Source: JBGCEZ01 sp045106735
Lineage (GTDB): Bacteria; Planctomycetota; Phycisphaerae; Phycisphaerales; SM1A02
Length of the DNA stretch: 64,000 nucleotides
Reading direction: 5' to 3'
NCBI GenBank assembly: GCA_045106735.1
Contig: JBGCEZ010000022.1
Span: 186,001-250,000, forward strand
The notes beneath the pieces were generated by a model that did no database searches, had not been told where the DNA came from, and worked only from the letters and a program-made list of their open reading frames with translations. A program made the translations under genes and the position numbers. Each line of letters begins with the position of its first letter. Positions within the stretch are counted from its first letter, which is position 1. Positions 8,627-17,729 of the stretch are shown here, piece after piece.

Positions 8627-10477
8627 ATGAGTGAAACGCCCCCCCGCCCCGATGGTGACCCGGCCGATGGCCCCGAAACGAGCCCGACGGACCGACCCAC
8701 CTCTGGCTGGTTCGCCCGCTTCCTTGGGGCGGTTGAGTGGCTCGGAAATCTCCTGCCGCATCCGGTGACACTCTTCGCGCTCTTCGCCCTTGGCATCGTG
8801 GTGGTGAGTGCCGTGGCCGGCCATTTGGAGGTCTCGGCCGCGGACCCACGTCCCGAAGGCTTTCCGGGCCGGGCGGACAACGGATTGATTGAAGCCCGGA
8901 GCCTGCTGTCGGGCGAAGGCATTCGGTGGATGGCCACGAACCTCGTCACGAATTTCACCGGCTTTGTCCCGCTCGGCACGGTGCTTGTCGCCTTGCTCGG
9001 CGTCGGCGTGGCCGAAAAGTCCGGCCTGCTCTCGGCCGTGATTCGCGGCATGATCCTGAGCGCCCCCAAGAGTCTGGTGACGCTGGTCATCGTCTTCGCC
9101 AGCGTGGTGAGCAACACCGCCTCGGAAATGGGCTACGTCGTCATCATTCCGATGGCCGCGGCCATCTTCCACGCCCTCGGCCGGCATCCGATTGCCGGCC
9201 TGGCCGCCGCATTCGCCGGGGTGAGCGGCGGCTACTCCGCCAACATCTTGCTGGGCACCGTCGATCCTCTGCTCGCGGGCATCACCCAAGAGGCGGCCCG
9301 CTTCGTCGATCCGACCTACGAAGTGCACGCCGCGGTCAACTATTACTTCATGGCCGTCAGCACGGTGTTCATCACCGTCGTCGGCACGCTGGTCACGACC
9401 CGGATCGTCGAACCGCGGCTCGGCAAATGGGACGCCGGCGGGGCCGACGAATCGCTCGACAAGAACCCGTCGATGGATCCGCTCAGCTCCGGCGAGCGGC
9501 GCGGACTGCGCTGGGCCGGCCTGGCCTGCCTGGCCTGCGTGCTGCTCTTCGCCCACGTCGGCGGCCTGCGTTTCGGCGAGTCCGCGGTGGTGCCGACGGG
9601 CACGACGCTCGCGGAATTCGGCACGCTCGACGACGCCGGCCAAGCCGCACTGGTCGAATCGGCGACGGCCCTTGAGCAATCGGCGACCGTCACCCTCCAC
9701 CGCCCGGCCACCGAAGGCTGGCGGGCGACCGTCGACGGAATCCTGACCGCGATTCCGGCCCACGGCGTGCTGCGTGATCCAGATACCGGCGGCGTCATGC
9801 CGTCGCCCTTCCTGCGCAGCGTGGTGGCCATGATCCTGGTCTTCTTCGTGCTTCCGGGATTCGTGTACGGCCGAATCGTCGGGACCCTGCGCACCGACCG
9901 CGACGTGATCGACGCGATGGCCGAGGCCATGAGCTCCATGGGGCTCTACATCGTGCTGGTGTTCTTCGCCGCCCAATTCGTCGCCTACTTCCGCTGGTCG
10001 AACCTCGGCGGAATCGTGGCCGTGTACGGGGCCGACCTGCTCATCAAGATGAACCTCGACAATCCGCTCGTGTTCATCCCCTTCATCTTGATGTGCTGCT
10101 TCGTCAATCTGATGCTCGGCAGCGCGAGTGCCCAATGGGCCGTCACCGCCCCGATCTTCGTGCCGATGCTCATGAAGCTCGGCTACTCGCCCGAGGTGAT
10201 CCAGGCCGCGTACCGCATCGGCGATTCGACCACCAACACGATCACGCCGATGATGAGCTACTTCGGCTTGATCCTGGCCTTCGCGGCGAAGTACGACAAA
10301 CGCCTGGGCATCGGCACCCTCGTGTCGACCATGCTGCCGTACTCGATCGTGTTCCTGCTCGGATGGATCGCCCTGTTCTACATATGGGTCTTTGGGTTCA
10401 AACTGCCGGTTGGCCCCGGCGCCGAGACGTACTACCAGCCGACGGCCATCGTCGCGCCCGCCGACGGAGCGCCGTGA
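8627..10477 (+). CDS. abgT: AbgT-family transporter
   Basis: 616 residues, polytopic. Family features include an N-terminal WLGNLLPHPVTLFALFALGI segment, the re-entrant hairpin region around SNTASEMGYVVIIPM, and the C-terminal hairpin and helix RIGDSTTNTITPMMSYFG. AbgT proteins are cation-driven inner-membrane permeases; E. coli AbgT imports p-aminobenzoyl-glutamate, and other members export sulfonamides. The substrate here is unknown. A soluble-looking stretch of about 80 residues (about 315-395) interrupts the membrane core, as in many family members. The stop overlaps the next gene (GTGA), so the two are coupled. Confidence 0.9.
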   Translation: MSETPPRPDGDPADGPETSPTDRPTSGWFARFLGAVEWLGNLLPHPVTLFALFALGIVVVSAVAGHLEVSAADPRPEGFPGRADNGLIEARSLLSGEGIRWMATNLVTNFTGFVPLGTVLVALLGVGVAEKSGLLSAVIRGMILSAPKSLVTLVIVFASVVSNTASEMGYVVIIPMAAAIFHALGRHPIAGLAAAFAGVSGGYSANILLGTVDPLLAGITQEAARFVDPTYEVHAAVNYYFMAVSTVFITVVGTLVTTRIVEPRLGKWDAGGADESLDKNPSMDPLSSGERRGLRWAGLACLACVLLFAHVGGLRFGESAVVPTGTTLAEFGTLDDAGQAALVESATALEQSATVTLHRPATEGWRATVDGILTAIPAHGVLRDPDTGGVMPSPFLRSVVAMILVFFVLPGFVYGRIVGTLRTDRDVIDAMAEAMSSMGLYIVLVFFAAQFVAYFRWSNLGGIVAVYGADLLIKMNLDNPLVFIPFILMCCFVNLMLGSASAQWAVTAPIFVPMLMKLGYSPEVIQAAYRIGDSTTNTITPMMSYFGLILAFAAKYDKRLGIGTLVSTMLPYSIVFLLGWIALFYIWVFGFKLPVGPGAETYYQPTAIVAPADGAP

Positions 10478-11310
10478 CCGGCGCGGCCGAACGCCCGACC
10501 GGCTCCGGCCGGTCTTCGAGCAACCCGCAGCGGCGCTGGCCGCGGGCGCGGCGGGAGCGCGAGCGCGCCTGGCTCGAGGACCTGTACGCCGTCCACCACG
10601 ACCCGCGATTCATCGATCCCGACCCGCTGCAGTACGTTCGCTGCCTGCCCTCTCCCGCCGACCGCGAAGTCGCTGGCCTCGTCGCGTCGGCCCTGGCCTA
10701 CGGCAACGTGACGGCCATGCGGCCGGCGATCGAGACGGTGCTCGCGGTGCTGGGCAAGCATCCGGCCAAAGGGCTCGACGGCCTGAGCGATGCCGACCTG
10801 AAGCGGACGCTCGCCGACTTTCGCTACCGCGTGACGCCCGGCGAGCGAGTGGCCGGCATGCTCATCGCCGTTCGGCGGGTGCGCGGGGCCCGGGGAAGCC
10901 TCGAAGACTGCATCCTCGCCGGTGACGACGGCGGACCGACGATCGTCGCCGGAGTTGCCGGCTTGGTCGAAGAACTGCGCCGGGCCAGCCCGACCCGCTT
11001 GGACCATCTGCTGCCGGCCCCCCGCGATGGCAGCGCGTGCAAACGCTTGATGCTTTGGCTGCGCTGGATGGTCCGCTGCGACGCGATCGACCCCGGCGGC
11101 TGGGACCGACTCGACCCCGCCCGGCTGGTCATGCCGATCGATACCCACGTCTACCGCACGGCCCGCGAACGCCGCTGGACCCGCCGCCGGACGGTGAATC
11201 TGTCCACCGCCCTGGAAATCACCGAGCGGCTGAGCGAGCTGGAACCGTCCGATCCGCTGCGCTGGGATTTTTCGATCACCCGTCCGGGCATCCGCGGCGA
11301 GGGAAGCTGA
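10474..11310 (+). CDS. DUF2400 / TIGR02757 family protein
   Basis: 278 residues. The family signature is clear: FIDPDPLQYVRC near the N-terminus, then DREVAGLVASALAYGNV, the central KRLMLWLRWMVRCDAIDPGG, LVMPIDTHVYRTAR, and a C-terminal DPLRWDFSITRPGI. No enzymatic function is established for this family; the conserved acidic, His and Arg residues suggest a nucleic-acid-related or enzymatic role, but that is only a guess. The start is GTG 10474, which overlaps the abgT stop (GTGA). The N-terminal 30 residues are Arg-rich and not conserved. Confidence 0.85.
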   Translation: MTGAAERPTGSGRSSSNPQRRWPRARRERERAWLEDLYAVHHDPRFIDPDPLQYVRCLPSPADREVAGLVASALAYGNVTAMRPAIETVLAVLGKHPAKGLDGLSDADLKRTLADFRYRVTPGERVAGMLIAVRRVRGARGSLEDCILAGDDGGPTIVAGVAGLVEELRRASPTRLDHLLPAPRDGSACKRLMLWLRWMVRCDAIDPGGWDRLDPARLVMPIDTHVYRTARERRWTRRRTVNLSTALEITERLSELEPSDPLRWDFSITRPGIRGEGS

Positions 11311-11333
11311 ACGCCCGACCGACGGGGCGGACG

Positions 11334-11339
11334 TAGAAT
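11334..11339 (+). promoter_or_regulatory. putative -10 box (TAGAAT) upstream of ppx
   Basis: TAGAAT sits 25 nt after the DUF2400 stop and about 155 nt before the TTG start assigned to ppx. No -35 consensus was recognised. The spacer 11311-11493 is otherwise C-rich and featureless. Confidence 0.35.
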
Positions 11340-11493
11340 CGAAGGCTCCACGAGCCCAGCGCCCCGCAGTCGCGCGGCCCCCCGGCTCGCCGCAGCGCCG
11401 CGTTGTCCATCGACGCGGCGTCGCCCCCGTCGCCCCTGCCCCCGCCCCTGTCCCCGCCGTAGATTCGCCCCTCGCCCCCCCGGACGCCTTCCG

Positions 11494-13176
11494 TTGCCGC
11501 ACGCTTCGCCACCGCCGGCCAATCCCCCCGGGGCCCCCGGGCCCGCCCCGCGCTCTCGCGGCGAAGGCCTGGACCCCGTTCCGACGCGTCGCGTGGCCGC
11601 CATCGACATCGGCTCCAACAGCCTGCGACTGATCATCGCCGCCCTGCACGAAGACGGCTCGTACGAGGTCCTGGACGACGAAAAGATCGTCACCCGGCTC
11701 GGACGCGGGACGAGCGTCAGCCATCGCCTGGACGCCGACGCCATTGAAGTCGCCGCCGCCGCGGTCCGCACGATGCGCCAGATCGCCGACGGCCACGGCG
11801 TCGACGAGATTCGCGCGGTCGCCACGTGTGCGGTGCGCGAGGCGAGCAACCGCCAAGACTTCGTCGATGCCGTCCGCGAGCAGGCCGGCCTGGAAGTCGA
11901 AGTCATCAGCGGCGAACGCGAGGCGGATCTTGCCTACGCGAGTGTGACCGGCGCCTTCGACATTGGCGGACGCGAGCTGGCCGTGGTCGACATCGGCGGC
12001 GGTTCGACCGAAATCTCGCTGTGTTCCGATGGTCTGGTCGGCCAGGTCGCGAGCATGTCGGTCGGGGCGGTGCGCCTCACCGAAGCAGCGAGCGGCAAAC
12101 CGGAGCGGCGCCTGCGACGCATGGCCCGAATCGTTCGCGACCACGTGCGGGAACACCTTGGCCGGCCGCCCATCGCCCCGGCCATGATGATCGGTACCGG
12201 GGGCACCTTCACCACCATGGCGGCGATGCACCAACTGCGGCGCGGCGGCCCCAACGAAGGCGGTGACCGGGCGGCCACGCCGATTCGCGGGGCCCGGCTC
12301 CACCGGGCCGACGTTCGCCGGCTGCTCGAAACGCTGAATCGCATGGGGGTGCGCGAGCGAGCTGACCTGCCCGGGCTGAACCCTGACCGGGCCGAGATCA
12401 TCGTCGCCGGCATCGCCATCGCCGACACGATCATGGACCGGCTCGGCATCAACGAACTGATGGTGCACGATGGCGGCGTGCGCGACGGCTTGCTCCTGGA
12501 AATGGCCGGCGGTCGTACCCAGCCCGGCGAGCGGCACCGCCGCGGCCCGGCCGATCGCATCGCCGCGGCCCGCGACCTGGCCCACCGCTGCAACCGCGAC
12601 GTCGACCACAGCCGACAGGTCGAACGCCTGGCCCTGCGGCTGTATGACCAACTCGCCACCGAACCGGAGATCGCCAACGGCCGGGCGGCCCTGTCGAACA
12701 TCGCCTGCCGCGAACTCCTGCAGATCGCCGCGATCCTGCACGACATCGGCTACTACATCAGCTACCGGCGGCACCACAAGCACAGTTGGCACCTGATCAT
12801 CCACTCTCGGCTGCCCGGACTCCGTTCCGACGAGTTGGCCACGGTCGCGGCGATCGCTCGCTACCACCGGCGCGCCGCCCCGCGGCTCAAGCACGCCGAA
12901 TTCCGCCGGCTCGAAGCCGACCAACGCACGATCGTCCGCGAGCTGTCGTCCATCCTGCGCTTGGCCGTCGGCTTCGATCGGGCGCACGCCGCGTGCGTGC
13001 AGGATGTGCATCTGACCGTCGACGACGGCACGGTGACCTTTCAGGCGATCGCCGACGAGCGACCGGACGCTGATCTGTGGGGCGCCGAACGCAAGAGCGT
13101 GCTGTTCGAGAAAGTCTTCGGTGTCCGCTGCGCCTTCACCTGGCGTCATCCCCGCCCATCGGAGCACTCGACGTGA
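11494..13176 (+). CDS. ppx: Ppx/GppA exopolyphosphatase with C-terminal HD domain
   Basis: 560 residues. The ASKHA phosphatase core begins with VAAIDIGSNSLRLIIA (phosphate-1 loop), continues with AVATCAVREASNRQDF and the catalytic glutamate region EVISGEREADLAY, and has VVDIGGGSTEISL (phosphate-2). An HD-type domain follows from about residue 365, with NRDVDHSRQVERLAL and AAILHDIGYYISYRRHH. The family degrades polyphosphate and/or pppGpp, linking phosphate storage to the stringent response. The long frame starts at TTG 11494 with a Pro-rich leader; GTG 11593, immediately before the homologous region, is an equally plausible start. The stop overlaps the next gene as GTGA. Confidence 0.9.
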   Translation: MPHASPPPANPPGAPGPAPRSRGEGLDPVPTRRVAAIDIGSNSLRLIIAALHEDGSYEVLDDEKIVTRLGRGTSVSHRLDADAIEVAAAAVRTMRQIADGHGVDEIRAVATCAVREASNRQDFVDAVREQAGLEVEVISGEREADLAYASVTGAFDIGGRELAVVDIGGGSTEISLCSDGLVGQVASMSVGAVRLTEAASGKPERRLRRMARIVRDHVREHLGRPPIAPAMMIGTGGTFTTMAAMHQLRRGGPNEGGDRAATPIRGARLHRADVRRLLETLNRMGVRERADLPGLNPDRAEIIVAGIAIADTIMDRLGINELMVHDGGVRDGLLLEMAGGRTQPGERHRRGPADRIAAARDLAHRCNRDVDHSRQVERLALRLYDQLATEPEIANGRAALSNIACRELLQIAAILHDIGYYISYRRHHKHSWHLIIHSRLPGLRSDELATVAAIARYHRRAAPRLKHAEFRRLEADQRTIVRELSSILRLAVGFDRAHAACVQDVHLTVDDGTVTFQAIADERPDADLWGAERKSVLFEKVFGVRCAFTWRHPRPSEHST

Positions 13177-14201
13177 GCCACGATTCTGCCCCCGGGACAT
13201 CGACGTCCAGCGCGGCCACCCCCGCGGTCGCCCCAACGGCCACCCCCACGCTCACCCCCGGGTCGACCATCGGGTGGATCGGCACCGGCGTGATGGGCGA
13301 GCCCATGGCCCGCCACTTGATGGACGCCGGCTACCGCCTGCGGATCTTCACCCGGACCCGCGAGCGGGCCGATGCCCTGGTCGCGGCCGGGGCATCCTGG
13401 GCCGCCACCCCCGCGGCCGCGGCGGACGACGTCGACGTCTGCTGTTCGATGGTCGGATTCCCGTCCGACGTCGCGGCCGTGCACCTGGCCGAGGACGGCA
13501 CGCTTGCCGCCGCCGTCCCGCCCCGGGCGATCATCGACTTCACCACCAGCCGGCCGGCCCTGGCCGAGCAGATCGCCGAGGCCGCCGCCACCCGCGGCGT
13601 TCTGTCGGTCGACGCCCCCGTTTCCGGCGGCGATGTGGGCGCCCGCAACGCCAGCCTCAGCATCATGGTCGGCGGATCGGATGCCGCCGTCGGGTTCGTG
13701 CGCCCGCTCTTCGACCCGCTCGGCGCGACGATCGTCCACCAAGGCCCCGCGGGGGCTGGCCAGCACACCAAGATGGTCAATCAAACGCTCATCGCCTCCG
13801 GCATGATCGGAGCCTGCGAGGGGCTGCTGTACGCGGCCCGGGCCGGCCTGGACCCCGAGCGGGTGATCGAGTCGGTGGCGGTTGGCGCGGCCGGGAGCTG
13901 GACCATCAGCAACCTGGGTCCCCGCATGCTCCGGCGCGATTTCGCCCCTGGCTTCTACGTTGAGCATTTCATCAAGGACCTGGGGATCGCCCTGGATGAA
14001 GCCAGCCGGCTTGGTCTCGCGCTTCCCGGACTTGCCCTCGCCCGGCAGCTCTACGAAGCGGTCCGGGCCCAAGGCCACGGCCGGGCCGGGACCCAGGCGT
14101 TGCTGCTCGGCCTCGAACACCTCAACGCCATCGAACCGACAGCGGCGACCGCAGCCCCGGTGGCCACAATTCCCGCGACGACGTCCACCACCGTCGATTG
14201 A
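13173..14201 (+). CDS. 3-hydroxyisobutyrate dehydrogenase-like NAD(P)-dependent oxidoreductase
   Basis: 342 residues. A Ser/Thr/Pro-rich leader (1-30) is followed by the Rossmann motif GWIGTGVMGEPMARHLM, the substrate-binding signature APVSGGDVGA, and the catalytic lysine in GQHTKMVNQ. The C-terminal helical domain ends with GTQALLLGLEHLN. The beta-hydroxyacid dehydrogenase family oxidises 3-hydroxyisobutyrate, tartronate semialdehyde, succinic semialdehyde and similar compounds; the exact substrate cannot be read from sequence. GTG 13173 overlaps the ppx stop (GTGA), which decides the start. The link to ppx is probably only transcriptional. Confidence 0.88.
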   Translation: MSHDSAPGTSTSSAATPAVAPTATPTLTPGSTIGWIGTGVMGEPMARHLMDAGYRLRIFTRTRERADALVAAGASWAATPAAAADDVDVCCSMVGFPSDVAAVHLAEDGTLAAAVPPRAIIDFTTSRPALAEQIAEAAATRGVLSVDAPVSGGDVGARNASLSIMVGGSDAAVGFVRPLFDPLGATIVHQGPAGAGQHTKMVNQTLIASGMIGACEGLLYAARAGLDPERVIESVAVGAAGSWTISNLGPRMLRRDFAPGFYVEHFIKDLGIALDEASRLGLALPGLALARQLYEAVRAQGHGRAGTQALLLGLEHLNAIEPTAATAAPVATIPATTSTTVD

Positions 14202-14314
14202 TTCGCGAGTTGCACTTGCCTCGGACGATCGGACCGCCCACCATGGTCCGCGCGACCGCCGGTCCCGCCCGTCGCCCGTTGCCCGTTGCCCGTCGCCGGA
14301 TCAGGAGTCCCAGC

Positions 14315-14806
14315 ATGTCCGTGAAGATGGAACTCTCCCGGATCTACATCCGCGAGATGATCGATACGCAGATCATCGAGCTGACCGAGTGCGATGGCAC
14401 CCGCTTCTTTCCGATCGCCATCGGCCTGCCCGAAGCGTTCGCGATCGAACGCCGGCTCAAGGGGCAGACGATCCCGCGGCCGCAGACCCATGATCTGTGC
14501 GCCGACATCATTCGGCAGCTCGGCGGCACGCTCACGGAAATCCACATCAACGACCTGGCCGACGGTACGTTCTTCGCCCGGCTGGTCATCCGCACCGAGT
14601 CCGGCACGATCGAGATCGATTCGCGGCCGAGTGACGCGATCGCTCTGGGCGTGACCGGCGACGTGCCGATCTTCGTGGCCGAAAAAGTGCTCGAAGCCGC
14701 GGGCCGGGCGGCCGAGGTCGCCGACGAGTCGGCCGATGAATCCGCCGACGATGCGGATGATGATCCCGCCGACCCTTCGAGCGCTTCGCCCCTCGACTGG
14801 GACTGA
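14315..14806 (+). CDS. bifunctional nuclease domain (DUF151) protein
   Basis: 163 residues. The DUF151 fold spans about residues 1-125: MELSRIYIREMIDTQIIELT, FFPIAIGLPEAFAIERRL, and the conserved RPSDAIALGV near residue 108. Members have been reported as bifunctional DNase/RNase in plants and occur widely in bacteria with unclear roles. The tail is Asp/Glu-rich (DESADESADDADDDPAD) and probably disordered. AGGAG lies about 8 nt upstream of ATG 14315. The gene precedes truD by 73 nt on the same strand. Confidence 0.85.
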   Translation: MSVKMELSRIYIREMIDTQIIELTECDGTRFFPIAIGLPEAFAIERRLKGQTIPRPQTHDLCADIIRQLGGTLTEIHINDLADGTFFARLVIRTESGTIEIDSRPSDAIALGVTGDVPIFVAEKVLEAAGRAAEVADESADESADDADDDPADPSSASPLDWD

Positions 14807-14879
14807 CGTCGCCCCCCCGCACGCTGCGGGATCCCCCAACGCCCCCGCCGCCCCGGCCCAGCAGATTCGAGGCTTTTCC

Positions 14880-16199
14880 GTGACCACCACCGCGCGGTCC
14901 CCGCTCCCCCAGCACCACATCACCACCACCGAAGGCATCGGCGGCCGGCTCAAGGAACGCCCCGAGGATTTTGTGGTCGAGGAGATCCCGAGCTACGAGC
15001 CCTGCGGCGAGGGCGAGCACCTGTACCTCGGCGTGCAGAAAGTCGGGGTCAGCCACGGCGAGTTGTTGCGAGTCTTGCAGCGGCACTTCGGCGTCGACCA
15101 GCGGGCCATCGGCTACGCGGGCATGAAGGACAAGCAGGCAGTCACCCGGCAGGTCATTTCCGTGCAGCTCTTCGATGAGCCGCGCGAATTGCAGCCCGAC
15201 CACGACCGCATCCAGGTGTTGTGGGCATCTCGCCATCGCAACAAACTTCGCCGCGGCCACCTCGTCGGCAATCGCTTCGTGATCCGCGTGCGCGGCGTCG
15301 ATCCGATCGCGGCCCCGCGGGCCCAACGGACGATGCGCGAATTGGAAGCCCGCGGCATGCCGGGGTACTACGGCGAGCAGCGTTTCGGCTACCGACTGAA
15401 CAACCAGCGGCTTGGCGCCTTGCTCCTTCGGCGCGAGCACGAGGCCGTGTGCCGCGAGCTGTGCGGCTCAACCGGCAGCGCGTTTCCGGAGTACCAACGC
15501 GAGCGGCGCGAGCTCTTTGACGCCGGTCAGTACGCCGACGCGGCGGATCGTTGGACGCGGGCCGACCGAGCCGAACTCATCGTCTCGCGGGCCCTGGCCC
15601 GCGGCGAACGCTGGGAGTCCGCGGTGCGATCCATCGGCCGGGTCACGCTGAATTTCTGGACCAGTGCCCTGGGTTCGGCCGCTTTCAACGCGTGCCTCGA
15701 CCACCGCATGGCCAACGGCACCGCCGACCAGATGCTCGAGGGCGACTTGGCCTGGAAGCACGACAGCCGTGCGGTCTTCGCCGTCACCGGCGGCGACTTG
15801 GAGGGCCCGGAGCTGACCAATCGGTACGACGCCTTCGAAGTGAGTCCGAGCGGCCCGCTCTGGGGCGAGGGCATGACCGAACCCGGCGCGGACATCCTCC
15901 GATACGAGCGCGAAGCCTTGCTCGCGCTCGACACCGATGAACAGCTCATCACCACGGGGCCATGGAAGCCCGAAGGCCGGCGACGTCCCTTCCGTGACAC
16001 GATTGAAAACGTCGACGTCGAAGGCGACTACGACGATCACGGGACGTTCGTGAAGTGCGTCTTTGACCTGCGACGCGGCATGTACGCCACGATGGCGATG
16101 CGCGAGGTCATGAAGACCGACGCGGTCGATGCCTCGGGCGCTTCACCGGCCGACCCGGCGACCTCGGTCGACGTCGATCCAGCGGGCCAAGAAGACTGA
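14880..16199 (+). CDS. truD: tRNA pseudouridine(13) synthase TruD
   Basis: 439 residues. The catalytic motif YAGMKDKQAVTRQ places the nucleophile at D84. Other family blocks are LKERPEDFVVEEIPSYEPCG at the start, GHLVGNRFVIRVRG, and YYGEQRFGYR in the central region, with a TRUD insertion domain after it. TruD isomerises U13 in tRNA-Glu. The GTG at 14880 immediately precedes the conserved region; an upstream in-frame ATG at 14736 would overlap the DUF151 gene. The 3' end is convergent with the HAD gene, and the 69-nt spacer is a (GGC/GAC)n-rich low-complexity tract. Confidence 0.93.
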   Translation: MTTTARSPLPQHHITTTEGIGGRLKERPEDFVVEEIPSYEPCGEGEHLYLGVQKVGVSHGELLRVLQRHFGVDQRAIGYAGMKDKQAVTRQVISVQLFDEPRELQPDHDRIQVLWASRHRNKLRRGHLVGNRFVIRVRGVDPIAAPRAQRTMRELEARGMPGYYGEQRFGYRLNNQRLGALLLRREHEAVCRELCGSTGSAFPEYQRERRELFDAGQYADAADRWTRADRAELIVSRALARGERWESAVRSIGRVTLNFWTSALGSAAFNACLDHRMANGTADQMLEGDLAWKHDSRAVFAVTGGDLEGPELTNRYDAFEVSPSGPLWGEGMTEPGADILRYEREALLALDTDEQLITTGPWKPEGRRRPFRDTIENVDVEGDYDDHGTFVKCVFDLRRGMYATMAMREVMKTDAVDASGASPADPATSVDVDPAGQED

Positions 16200-16268
16200 A
16201 TCGTTCGCGGGCCCGCGGCGACTGCGGCGGCGGCGGCGACGGCGGCGACGGGGGCGACGGGCCGGGCT

Positions 16269-16916
16269 TCAGTCGCCCAGCGACACACCCATCACGCGGC
16301 GAATCGTTGCCGGCGGATCACCTGCGTGGTCGACGTGGTGGGCTTCCCAACCGTGCTCGGCCGCGGCCGCGACGTTGGCCGGCAGATCATCGAAGTAGAC
16401 CACGCGTCCCGGACGGTCCGGCAGAATCGACTCCGCGGCGGCGAACGCCCGGAGATCCGGTTTGCAGTGGCCGATCTCGTGCGAGCCGATGCGGTGGTCA
16501 AGGGCGCGAATCGCGCCGAAGTCGGCCATCGTCACCCAGTGGGCCGCGCAGGTATTGCTCAGCGCCCCGACAAAGTGCCCGGCCGCCTGCAGCGCGCGGA
16601 TCGTCGCTTCGGCATGGTCGTACGCGCCAACCATCCAACCGCGGTGCACCTGCTCGACCTCGGCGGCGGAGTAGCCTCCGTCCACGTGGCCACTCAGGGC
16701 CGCGGCAAACGTCGGCAGGTCCATGTCCGACCGCTGGTACTGGTCGACCAACTGTTGCACGCCTGGGGTCTCGAAGCGCGGCAGAACCGGCTCGCGGACC
16801 TCGACCCCGTTGGCTTGGCAAGCGGAAGACCAGGTGCGATGGATGCGGATGATGACCCCGCCAAGGTCAACCACCACCGCCCGGACCGGTCCATTCGATG
16901 GATTGTGTTGCGTCAT
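16269..16916 (-). CDS. HAD-superfamily phosphatase, YihX-like
   Basis: 215 residues. HAD motifs: I, VVVDLGGVIIRI (nucleophile Asp); II, GALSNTCAAHW; III, lysine in GHCKPDLRAF; IV, YFDDLPANV. Together with the helical cap between motifs I and II this resembles subfamily IA enzymes such as YihX (glucose-1-phosphatase) and epoxide-hydrolase-type HADs. Substrate unknown. ATG 16916 gives the standard N-terminus. A TACGCT -10-like box lies 10 nt upstream on the minus strand. Confidence 0.85.
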   Translation of the reverse strand: MTQHNPSNGPVRAVVVDLGGVIIRIHRTWSSACQANGVEVREPVLPRFETPGVQQLVDQYQRSDMDLPTFAAALSGHVDGGYSAAEVEQVHRGWMVGAYDHAEATIRALQAAGHFVGALSNTCAAHWVTMADFGAIRALDHRIGSHEIGHCKPDLRAFAAAESILPDRPGRVVYFDDLPANVAAAAEHGWEAHHVDHAGDPPATIRRVMGVSLGD

Positions 16917-17018
16917 GGTGCGGCCGAGCGTACCGCGTTGGCCGCGGCACGTTGGCGTCTCATTCGCGACGTGTGCCGATGACACGACCGCGAAGCGGCC
17001 GCGGCCGCCCGCCCCGCC

Positions 17019-17729
17019 TCAGCCGCAGCGGCGGCATCCACCGCCGGAGCCGGATGACCGGGCTGCGCCGCCAGCCCGTTCGGCCTGCTTGCGCTTCTTG
17101 TTCTCCGCCCGCCGGGCCCGAAAGAACTCGCGGAGCACATCGCCGCACGCTTCTTCTTGCACGCCGCCGACCACGGTCACGCGGTGATTGAGGCGTGGGT
17201 CAATGGGGATGCTGAAGAGCGTGTCGCACGCACCGGCCTTCGGGTCGCGGGCGCCGTAGATGACCCGGCCCAAGCGAGCGTTCACCATCGCCCCCGCGCA
17301 CATCGGGCACGGTTCGAGGGTCACGGCCAGGGAGCAATCATTGAGCCGCCACTCCCCCAAGGCCTGGCCGGCGCGGCTCATGGCCAGGAGTTCGGCGTGT
17401 GCGGTGGGATCGTTTGTGGCTTCGCGGAGGTTCCAACCCTCGGCGATGATCTCTTCGCCGCGGTAGATCACGGCACCAACCGGGACTTCGCCCTCGGCCG
17501 CGGCATTGCCGGCGAGCTTCAGGGCCCGCTGCATCATGCGTTCGTCGAGTTCCGTCACTCGCCGGGCCGCCTCTTCGGCCCGAGATCGCCCGCGCTTCGG
17601 GGACCGATCGGTCTCCCGCGGCGGTGCGTTCGGTCCTCGAACCAGTCGCAATTGCGTCATGAGTCTTCCCAGCCATCCACGCCCGGATGGACGCGCGCTT
17701 CCCTCGTTCGGATCGCCGCCCCCGGCCAT
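17019..17729 (-). CDS. tadA: tRNA-specific adenosine deaminase / CMP-dCMP-type deaminase
   Basis: 236 residues. Zinc-dependent deaminase motifs: H-A-E in TAHAELLAMSRAGQ and PCPMCAGA. FSIPIDPRLNHRV and the C-terminal LREFFRARRAENKK match TadA, which converts A34 to inosine in tRNA-Arg(ACG). An N-terminal extension of about 60 Arg-rich residues precedes the domain. The tatC TGA overlaps ATG 17729 (TGATG), suggesting coupling; an ATG at 17660 is an internal alternative giving a more typical length. The very C-terminus is a Cys/Gly-rich GSGGGCRRCG. Confidence 0.88.
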   Translation of the reverse strand: MAGGGDPNEGSARPSGRGWLGRLMTQLRLVRGPNAPPRETDRSPKRGRSRAEEAARRVTELDERMMQRALKLAGNAAAEGEVPVGAVIYRGEEIIAEGWNLREATNDPTAHAELLAMSRAGQALGEWRLNDCSLAVTLEPCPMCAGAMVNARLGRVIYGARDPKAGACDTLFSIPIDPRLNHRVTVVGGVQEEACGDVLREFFRARRAENKKRKQAERAGGAARSSGSGGGCRRCG